Assembly (NCBI GenBank): GCA_019915135.1
Contig: JAHLMK010000027.1
Span: 62,001-126,000, forward strand
Source of the DNA: Strobilurus pachycystidiatus
Lineage: Eukaryota > Basidiomycota > Agaricomycetes > Agaricales > Physalacriaceae
Length of the DNA: 64,000 nt
Direction of reading: 5' to 3'
Of this stretch, positions 55,227-64,000 are shown piece by piece. The first letter of the stretch is position 1; every line of letters begins with the position of its first letter. The translations under genes were made by a program, and so were the position numbers. The notes beneath the pieces were generated by a model. It was not told the origin of the DNA. It saw only the letters and a list, made by a program, of their open reading frames with translations, and searched no databases.

Positions 55227-58200
55227 TCACTGCACTATGCAGTTACCAGACGACTTTGTTTTTTTATGTCGTCGTGATATATCATCAGACAGAGCCCCCG
55301 GGAGGCGCATTTCTTCATCTGCTTCCGAGCGTCGCGACCCACTGCCAGATGTGAGCCGAGAAGGCGTACTCTCCTCGATGGGCGAGAACGTCACTCGCGT
55401 ACCAGCGTCGGTCTCATTGGCAGATAACGTGGACTTTCTGCTGGTGCTTTCGGGCGCGGTGGCTGCGCTCCTCAAGCTTGCATTGGCACCAGTGCTAGTA
55501 CTGGCTAGAGACGGCGGTCTTTCCAGCGCTGTCCCCTTCCGCTGGAGCATCGCACCTGTCAGGTTGCTTCGCTTTTCGGGAGAGGTAGACGTTGAAACAG
55601 GTTCAGGCGTCAGATTACTGCGCGATCGCCGCTTGAAGGCACCCATAAACTTGTACGCGCCGGGAGGGGGCGAGGTCGAGGGACCTGCTGGAGGAGGAGG
55701 AGGAGTTGGGGTATCGATACTCGTTCGAGGAGTATGAGTATGTGCGACGTATGAAACGTCTGACACGGGGCTGGTAGGATGGCCATCACGAAGAAGATCC
55801 GCTGGGTTGGAGTAGGCACTCCCCGGGTTCCCTTTCTCAGCGTACTGGGCATATAAGAGCAGCTGCGCACGGAGATCGCAGGTTGGCGGCGCATTTACTG
55901 CGCACTTGGAATGCGATATAAGACTGCATTGGGCGCAAAGGACCGCACTCTTCTTCACGTTCAATAGGCACACCCGACACACCATGGCTGTAAACCAGGA
56001 CGATCAGCTTCAACCGATAGGAACGGGACCGAACTACTCACGCTTGCTGAACGTCGTCTTCACGAAGGTGTGCTCACGAGGTGAGATGTCGTTATCGGCC
56101 AGAGGACGAGCGGAAGAGTCGGATCTACGACGAGGCGAGCGAGGGGGTGACCCAATGACAAGCTCGTCAGCAGGATTCTCTCCGACGGGTGGCGTGTCAG
56201 GCATGTCGATCTGCGAGAGGAAACGAACGGCCTCCGTCTTCTGGATGTCTGCACTAACCCGACGGAGGAATGGTATGCTGTCTTGCGGTCGCAGTTCCTG
56301 CCAAGAGTTAGATAAGGCGAAGCAAGAGAAGTCAAGTCAAACCTTGTGAGCACCCCAGTTCTTCTTCAACCACTGGTGTTCACAGAGCATTTCCGCACCC
56401 GGACGCTTCGTTGGGTCCTTGTTGAAACACTGCCTGAGGAAGTCCTCGAGAAGAGGCGAGCACCCTTCGGGAATCGGAGGCATGTCATCCTCGACAATTC
56501 GGAACATTACTAACAATTGAACTTAGTCGACGACCACAAATATGCAATCAAGCTTACCGGTCATGCTGTTGGCAATATCACCATAGGGCGGGCGTCCTGT
56601 GAGCAACTCGATGACCGTACATGCCAATGACCAGATATCCGACTTTGGCGAGGCGCCCTTCAACTCGATGACCTCGGGCGCCATCCAATTAGGCGTCCCA
56701 GCAACGTCCTTGATCTCCCGCTCCATGGCGCGCATGTTGAGGGAAACACCAAAGTCCGACAGCTTCACATTCCCGTTCTTGGTGGTAAGGATATTGGCAG
56801 CCTTCAAATCGCAGTGCACAACGTCACTCTGATGGAGGTAATGAAGACCTTCAAGAATCTTCACCACGTAACTCGCAATCAGCCGCTCGTTCAGTTTACC
56901 AAAGGCCTTCAGGGTTTGTCCCAGGGATCCGTTCTCTGCGTACCTATACAGTACGCCGCGCCAATCAGCATAAACACGAGTGAAAGAGGTGATTTCACGC
57001 ACTCAAGGACGATACTCAGAGTATTTTCATCTCGGGCCATTCCCTCATATTTGACGATGCTCGGGTGCGACAGACGTTTCACCAGATCCACCTCCTTCAT
57101 CAGCGTTGTCACCTCGTCCTCCTTGAGACCTTCCAGCCGAATCCGCTTCACCGCCACCATCTGACCCGTGTTCAAATTTAACGCGCGATACACAGATCCA
57201 AATTGGCCGCGACCAATACAGTTGCCCAGTTGCTGTAACGGCTTTGTCAGGTTGAAAGATGGATGCGTGATGCAGAGAGCCTTACAAAGTGCGTAGGCGT
57301 CTTGCCCTCTTCCCTGATGATGAGTGCTTTGCGAACAGCGCTGCCCTCCACAGAGTCCCGGGACAAAAGATCACTGGCACTCGGATTACCGCTACCCAAG
57401 TTCACCATACTCTCAAACCGAGACCGCGCTGCTGGCTTCGCTCCCAGCTCATCGTACGAACTTGGACGAGGTCGTCGACGACTGGACCCCTCAACATCAC
57501 TCTGGAAACGGCCACGAAGAGGGCGAGGCTGGTCATGCGACGGCGCCGGGTCGTCCCCAGAGGAAGAACGCGAGGACACCCCAGTAGGTGTGTGCTCGCC
57601 GGAAGCGGTCCGCGGGAAGGGAACCGATGAATCTTTGTCTGAGCTTCTAGGTTCGTCGATGCTTCCCCTGGGTATATACGAACCGCTGCGCTGAGGGGGC
57701 TTGGTACTATGCCGGCGAAGGATCACACGACTTCCGGACGGGAGGCCATCAGGACTGACATCTCGACGTGACGGTTCTTTCGGGAGGAGAGAAGGAGGAG
57801 GAACATCAATTGAATGTCGAGCTCGGTGAGCGGGTCGTCTCGGGAATTGTGGCAGAGACTCGACGCTTTCATTTCGCCTATTGGCACCAACGACAGCGAG
57901 TTTGCGCGGAGGAGATGAAGAGATGGGTGAAGGAGGGGTGCGTGAACGGTCCTCGGTAGTGTCATCGGAAGACTTGACGGGAGGTCGCTGATTGTGCGCC
58001 TGCAGAACATCAAGAAAGTCGTCCGGCCATTTACCTTTGCCTAGGCGCAGCGCTGGCTTCTCAATACGATCTCGGCTTGCTTCAGGCTCAACACGAAGTT
58101 TCGGGCGCCCACCGTGACCCCTAGAACTCGACCCGCTTTCTTCAACCTCTTCTACCACCCTAGTCAGGTCAATCACGGCAGCGTCGCTGAGTTTCCTGTC

Positions 58201-60700
58201 GTATTTTCCACCCGTCGAATCTGCCCTCTTCCGAAGATCTTCGGCAATCAAGCTACCCTCGGTGCGTGTTATAGAAGGCGACTCGGAGGTAGCTTCGGTA
58301 GTGACCGTCCGGATGGTTCCATACTTGTTAAAACTGGCTCTTCCAGCGTCCAACAAGCTCGAGAACATTGTGTTGGTCGTGGTATCGGTCATATTGGACG
58401 ACGCAGTGGAATGTCGAACAGAAGGGTCGGGAGCAGATATCCTGGACGCGTCGTCAGGAGCAATTGGAGACGATCCCGAGGCCTGCGATCGTTGTGGCGT
58501 CATCGGCTTCACAGCCCAAGTGAAGAGGTCATCCCCATCGTCGTCTTCGCAAACCTGCTTGGTAGTACGGGTGCGAAGAGGAGACCTAGGGGGTGGAGCC
58601 ATGATTGGAACGGCATTGGCGGCTCGATCACGGTCGTCAACTGTCTGTCCAGTTTCAGGTTGCCTACGTGTGCCATCCTTGATAACGGCCGCTTCGCCTG
58701 GGCTATTTGATCGTACAGTGGGCAGACCAGATGGCGGGCTCCATCGTTTCCGGGCAGGTGACGAAGGTTGTGGAGAAGGACTCTGCGCATTCAGATTGGG
58801 CGAAGACGCGGAGGCCCGACTCGAACCGGAGTATGGACTCGACGACGAAGGCTTCTTGGCGTGACCCAGAATGATTTTTGACCGGTCTACAGGAGTCTCC
58901 TCGGCGTACTTAACCAGCGCCATGATTGTTTTAGCGACACGAGCGAGTGACTCGCTGGAGGCCTCAATCAAATCGTCGCGATGGAAGAGGTCCTCATCGG
59001 CAAGCCCCCAAGAGGCACACGACGCCAGGAACTTCGTGATGTTGCCTGTTCGCACGAAGCCATCTTCTCGAGGATCAGGGCGAACAACAGAGCAGGCTCG
59101 AAGTTTGTTCATCAAGCTATTGACACCACAAAATCAGCAAACACGAACCGACACAAAGCCGAAGAGATTATACGCACTGGCAAAGAACGAACCCATCCCT
59201 CAAAGCCTCCGTGAAAAGCCTCCTCTCCCTCTCTTCGCCACTAGCACTCAAGCCGCTCGAGGACAGCTGATTGACATTGACGTTGCTTGAGCTGCCCGAC
59301 ACACCACTCTTCCCCCAGATACGCTCCAATCTCGCCAGAGCGCGTGTCCGCACCTCGACCTCCTCCCAATCTTTGATCCCCGCCTCCGTACGCCCAGCGT
59401 GCACAGGAGGCTTGACAACCTCCCTACACAGCAAAGTAGTCGCCGTTCGAATAAGATCCCGATGTTCCGGATTCGAGCTCAACGTCAACGAGGCGGTGGA
59501 TATGTTGAAATGCCGGTTCTGCGAATATGACCGTTGATTAGGAGAGATCGGACGCGGCCTGACAGGAGAAGGCGAAGTCGAATCTTCTCTGCCATATGGT
59601 GCGCGGGGCGCATCGAATGATGTACGACGCGGTGACTCGGTTAGCGGTTGCCGACCTGAATCAACTGACGGACGACGTGGTGATGGACTCGGCGGTGATA
59701 TTGGGAGGTGGGTGGAAGAGGAAGAGCGGTGAGTGGTAGGCGAAATGACGCGATGGCGAGATGTTGACGGTGACGTAGTGCGCAAAGGACTGTCCGTCCG
59801 CGAAGAAGGCGGCGGGGAAGACGACAGTGGGAGATGCCCAGAACTCAGAGCTGCGGATCTTGACGAGGTATGTCCGAGCTGTCCCCGAGATCGCGACATG
59901 GGAGTTGGTGTACCTGGGGGGCTACTAGGCTCCCGACGCCTGGGAGGAGTCTCCGGAGGCTGAGAAATGGATATACTGGAAGGTGTGGATGGTATATTGA
60001 TCGGAATGGACTTTGTCGAGCGGTGCCTTGAAGCAGGTTCCTTCGATCCCGACACAGCGCGACCATCGGTGAGCGTGGGTGGTGAGATCTGGGACTGATG
60101 AGTGCTGCTAGTCCGCTTGACCTTGACCTTGCTGGGAGTCGCCACCGGCGAGCTGTTTGTGTCTGGCTCGAAGAACGAAGAGGAAGGAAGATGCAAGGTC
60201 GGTGACGACATGGAGCCCTGTCGCAGAGAAGGTGTTATGTAGCTCGTGAATCCTGCCTGCCTCACCTTCTCTGCAGCGTCAGCAGGAGGGGGGACGGGCG
60301 AGGGAGTTACTGAATCTCTGCCAGTGCCAGTGCCGAGACGAAAGTTGACCCCAGACCCAAGTTTGCGAAGCATCCCAGGCTTTGGACTGGCTTTTCCGGT
60401 ACTCTCAGATGCCCGCTCCTTTCCCTTACTCGTCTTCTGGGTGAGGGTTGCGAACTCGTCGACGGGGAGAGAAGGCTGCTTCTTTGATCGAGTAGCTGTC
60501 CGGAGACTCTGTTCAAGGGACGAACGGAAGCGATTGAAAGGCTTAGAGGTATCCGCTGCTGCTGGCGGCTGAGAGGAAGAGGACGCTTGTTTGGAACGAG
60601 AGGACGAAGCAGTCGGAGGGGAGCGTTGGTGGGTGGACATGGTATAAGGACCAGAAACAGACAGCGCGACGTTAGAGTTCGTGAGGACCGCTGCTGCCAT
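55227..60700 (-). CDS. Cdc7/SepH-family septation kinase with CH, C1 and CaaX-like end
   Basis: Large Ser/Thr kinase of about 1,715 aa, the likely counterpart of S. pombe Cdc7 / A. nidulans SepH in the septation initiation network. Exon 1 (60700-59178) is a Ser/Pro-rich disordered region that ends inside a calponin-homology-like domain; exon 2 (59116-57286) completes it (TEALRDGFVLC | LMNKL, NITKFLASCASWG, EDLFHRDDLIE, ARVAKTIMALVKYAEE), at about residues 490-600. After a long disordered linker the kinase starts at residue 1119: NCIGRGQFGSVY, VAVKRI, catalytic loop VVHCDLKAANIL (HCD, as usual in this family), SDFGVS, GTPNWMAPEVIE. A C1-like zinc domain follows (H-x12-C-x2-C-x10-C-x2-C-x4-H-x2-C-x7-C, around residues 1455-1500). 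The protein ends in a basic stretch and CIVQ, a CaaX-type box. Confidence 0.88.
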
Positions 60701-62676
60701 TGATTAATAAAAAGGGCAGGTCAAAGCTGTAAAGTGCCGGTCCCGATGAATGGCGAGCACGATGATCAGCGCGGGCGGAGTAAAGGAGAGTAAGACCGTC
60801 GATCGGTGAGAAACGTCCTAGGAAAGCAGGCAAATGAGCACAATGGCAAAGGATTGACTATGACTGGGAGAGCGAGCAAACAATGGAGCAGCAACGTAAG
60901 GCGCGGGAGGCGCAAGGTTATCGGCGAGAAGTACGACGGGAAAGGCAAAATGACCGGGTATGTTACACACCTGTCGGCTATCAAGCGACCTGCAGAGCCC
61001 CCGTCCTTCTGAGCGGGCGCACGGGCTGACCGTGAGACTGTCGGGCGCCCAAGCTGCTCGTCGTTGGTGACAGCCGCGCTGAATCAAAGTGGGAATCGAA
61101 CAGAAATCGCCCCGAGACCAGGGCTGACCAGGGTCGGATGCCGGCACGAAGAGGCCTAATGCGCCCGTGCGTCAATCAATGCAGTGTCGCGCCAACGGCT
61201 GGCCGGCTGGAGGGACTGTCGAGAGTGTGGCGGACGACGTCGCCAGCAAGCGAGACCGGAGCAGCGATGTGCCTGTCGAGGCCAAGGTCGGAGGAAGGAC
61301 CAAGTTTGAAGACTTGCTTCGATCAGGCATATCACACCCTTACATTATGGTCATTTAAGTAAATTGGGCGGAAATCGCTCCTCCTCGAGCGCGCACTCGT
61401 GCTCTGGGCCTCTTGCCAATTTCCAGTCTGCATACTCCACTTGACTTGATTCTCCAAGTGTTCACCGCAAGCGCGCTTTGTTGGGCGGGCGAGACAAGCG
61501 GACTTGGGTATTTTCAAAGACGGACATAGAGAAACTCGTCAAGGGAATTTCATAAAACACGCGATGATGTATGGAATGACGAGGGAGCAGGAGTGGATAC
61601 GCCCATCAGCGATAGAGACGTGTGCCGAGTGATATCCGACCCAGTCAGTTGGAAACTGGGACGGAGGAGGACGGACTCCAGCACTCAGTCTCTCCTATTC
61701 CGACGCCACTGCTGAACGCTTCATGCCCGACCCTCTCCGCACTAGGCGAAGCACGTCCAAGAAGGGTGCTCGCCCTTGATAGGAAGCTACACGAAGGCGA
61801 TAAGGTATCAACCTGGGTCAGACTTTCAGCACAATCAGTACAAAAAGGCGATCACGTGCATGGAATGAGGACGCGTTTTCCCCTCACGGGGCGTAGGAAA
61901 TGGCTTTTGGTCCGTATCTTCCCATAATCATCAGGTAACGGCTGGGGAACGTGTGCCATGCCATAGTCACTTGGCCTGCTGAACAATCAGAAACCTCCGA
62001 TTTAGGCTCGCATTCTTCGAAAGGCTGTTCCTCTGACGGTGGACAGAAGCATCTAAGCCCGAAAGCACATTGACCGATGCCGGGTGCGCATGACATGGGG
62101 AAAGAGAAGGTCCAAGAACCGAGCAATGGCCGTCAAGCAATGCTCCGACCGAATACAGTTCAAAGACATGGAATGCAGTTCAGAGACACAGAACACAAGT
62201 CGCAGTCGCATCAAATCGATTGGACGCCACGGTCGAGCTGTCAGAGTCCGAGATAATTGCATGACGTGAATACCGTCATAATGAGTCCGGGAGGTCTCTC
62301 CGTATACACAGGGCACAGAAATGACATATGAGACTAGTGGCCCGCCAGAGAAAATGTCAATCGGCATAGCGTCCTGGCCTGTAGGTCATATCTGAGCTCC
62401 GGAGAAGAATCAATACAGTGCGCAAGACCGGGGTGATGTCGTCGTCGTGGCGAAACAGATGGTGACTGATTGAGAATAGCCTAGACAAGATCGAATGGAA
62501 CGTGGGTCAATGCAGAGACGGAGAGTCGGGACAGAGTAGAGTAGCCGGTGAGTATTAGACTCAGCGACATTGAGAAGATCACGGCGACCGCCGAGAGAGT
62601 GTGATTAGTCAGTATTCCCACGCCACATCGTGTGAGTCATGCGTAATGAGGCGTCGCCTCTTCATTGTTGACGACG
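60701..62676. other. 2-kb divergent intergenic region
   Basis: The largest gene-free stretch outside the transposon, between the kinase and the PHD gene. Only short unsupported open frames; no repeats, RNA gene or family resemblance was recognised. A (GCC)n run at 62707-62717 belongs to the next gene. Confidence 0.45.
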
Positions 62677-64000
62677 ATGAGCACCCGAACGACACGAGCA
62701 CAGGCGGCCGCCGCCGCTGGGACATCCACTGCGAAATCCTCTTCCCCGCCAAAGACTATCCCGAAAGCAAAAGGTCGTTCGACTCAGTCTAACAAACAGG
62801 CACATGCTCATTCCGCGAAGGAAAATGAGAAGTCTCGCCCTAAAGTCTCGTCAAAGGCGGCCAAACGGAACAGTAAGAAGCCTTTTTGTGTGTGCAAGGG
62901 CTTCGACGACGGTGCGCCGATGATTCAGTGCGCAAACTGCGCAGACTGGTGCGCTTTTTCAACGGCTCGCTCTTCGCGCCTCTGCTCATTTTTTTTTCCT
63001 CAGGTTCCATTTTTCCTGTATCAATTTGTCCACTCGGGATGCGGAAGATATCGGTAAGCACTTGGCTCCATCAGCTACTAACATCGTCACTAATGCTTCT
63101 ATCCCAGCCGCGTACATGTGCTCCTCATGCACCGAGAAGACCGGGCGCCACACTGCAAGTGAGTCTTATCTTTGGTCTTGCGTCTCTCCACTGCGTAGCC
63201 TACTTGTACACTTCTTCCTGTTGCTCTCCTGTGTTGGTCAATCTATATGCCAAACAACCGTCGACTGTACACGAAATGCCGACGTCAATTGTTATCGTGA
63301 GGCTGCTTGGTGTAGACAGTAGTTATTGTGATTGGCATTGGCAAAATAGCACCAGAGGGCGCAGTATTTCCCTATCAATTTGCCTTGTTTCTTCTGCTTG
63401 TCCTTCAGTGCGAGATGACTTACTAACGGTGTTATCGTAGTGACATGGGAGGGTCCCAATGCCCTTGAGGAGGCCACGGAGGATACGCGCGTTAAGTCAC
63501 CAATGCCTAGGAAATCCAGCGAGCCGGTTGTGAAGCCCGAGGTCGATTTAGCATCCGAGTCTGACAAGAAGGAAGAGAGCAGCGAGGACGAATACGCCTC
63601 GGAGAGCAACAAACCAAAGCCCAAAGTACGCTTCAAGTCTTCTTCACAGACTGCAATACTAATCATCGCCCGCTTCACAGCGCCAAGCACGACGCCTGTC
63701 CTTCTCCGACCACTCCGACTCTGGATCCGATGCACCGTCTCGCCAACAATCCCCCAAGCACCATCTGAAGCGCAAAGCGCCTTCTTCTACTACCGCATCA
63801 CAACCTACCAAGAAACCGAAGAAGGCAGACACTCATGAAGATCCAACCAGGGCCTATTGTTTCAGCAAGCTACAAGACGTTTTTCGAGATATTTTCCTCA
63901 GATATCCCCATGTACATATTGACGGCGTCGACGCCGAGGTCGCGAAGACCGAGGAGGATTTGACTGAGGAGCAGAAAGAGTCTGTTTTGAGTTCGGCGAA
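62677..64000 (+). CDS. PHD-finger, TFIIS-central-domain-like protein (BYE1-like), 3' truncated by window
   Basis: Chromatin and transcription-elongation factor: the PHD finger would read histone H3 methylation and the TFIIS-like domain would bind RNA polymerase II. Start at ATG 62677 (MSTRTTRAQAAAAAG), then a basic low-complexity stretch. The PHD finger is built from three exons: FCVCKGFDDG / MIQCANCADW, then FHFSCINLSTRDAEDI after the intron ending TTTCCTCAG (about 63003), then YMCSSC, giving a full C4HC3 set. A Ser/Glu/Lys-rich acidic linker with KKPKK follows. The last visible exon (AYCFSKLQDVFRDIFLRYP, KTEEDLTEEQKESV) resembles the start of a TFIIS central domain, as in yeast Bye1. The frame is still open at the right edge. 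Confidence 0.8.

Noticed and set aside
55114..55737. A 207-codon plus-strand open frame over the kinase 3' exon
   Set aside because: Lies opposite the kinase C-terminus, which has C1 residues and consistent splicing; no family resemblance on the plus strand.
1..64000. CRISPR arrays, tRNA or rRNA genes
   Set aside because: No array-like spacing was seen. GGTTCGAATC-like strings (e.g. near 40369) lie inside a coding region and do not form a tRNA cloverleaf by eye; a tRNAscan run would settle this.

Overview
The window is nuclear DNA of a filamentous basidiomycete, most likely an Agaricomycete. Genes are dense and lie on both strands. Most are split by 45-65 nt introns with GTRNGT donors and (C/T)AG acceptors, and many promoters carry pyrimidine-rich tracts just before the ATG. 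There is a Ngaro-type tyrosine-recombinase retrotransposon, and several families (F-box, GH18, an orphan pair) have expanded in tandem, as is typical of mushroom-forming fungi. Splice models were joined by eye; where exon lengths are summed below, the reading frame closes.

Layout. 0-0.3 kb: 5' end of a protein O-mannosyltransferase (minus). 0.6-2.05 kb: F-box protein copy A. 2.9-4.0 kb: short-chain dehydrogenase with a damaged 5' end, between two diverged copies of a ~150 bp repeat. 4.9-7.9 kb: Cu+ P-type ATPase. 8.1-10.6 kb: sorting nexin MVP1. 10.8-12.3 kb: alpha/beta hydrolase. 12.3-16.6 kb (minus): hydantoinase/oxoprolinase fused to a DUF917 (S-Me-THD) module. 18.1-19.0 kb: a second, intact SDR. 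20.0-26.0 kb: a ~0.5 kb element with terminal inverted repeats, split by a complete Ngaro retrotransposon (20483-25924, minus). 26.6-27.3 kb: small coiled-coil membrane protein. 27.7-30.1 kb: retromer sorting nexin VPS5. 30.5-31.0 kb: small secreted Cys-rich protein. 31.0-39.4 kb: COQ3 and three GH18 chitinases, with a dead second COQ3 copy. 40.1-41.8 kb: Pro/Gln-rich orphan. 42.3-46.8 kb: tandem orphan paralogues P1 and P2, each followed by a chitinase fragment. 46.9-48.9 kb: orphan with a SUMO-interaction-like motif and internal repeats. 49.2-54.8 kb: F-box copies B, C and D. 55.2-60.7 kb: large Cdc7/SepH-family kinase with CH and C1 domains and a CaaX-like end. 62.7 kb to the right edge: PHD-finger/TFIIS-like (BYE1-like) gene, cut by the window.

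Conserved housekeeping genes (O-mannosylation, copper transport, endosomal sorting, ubiquinone synthesis, septation signalling, transcription elongation) alternate with fast-evolving accessory blocks. The accessory blocks show recent duplication, decay and probable gene conversion. F-box copy D looks like a mosaic of the B/C type at its 5' end and copy A over the rest, although A lies 52 kb away. The strongest candidate novelties are the CH-kinase-C1-CaaX architecture, the P1/P2 orphan pair, and the overlapping-frame organisation of the Ngaro element.
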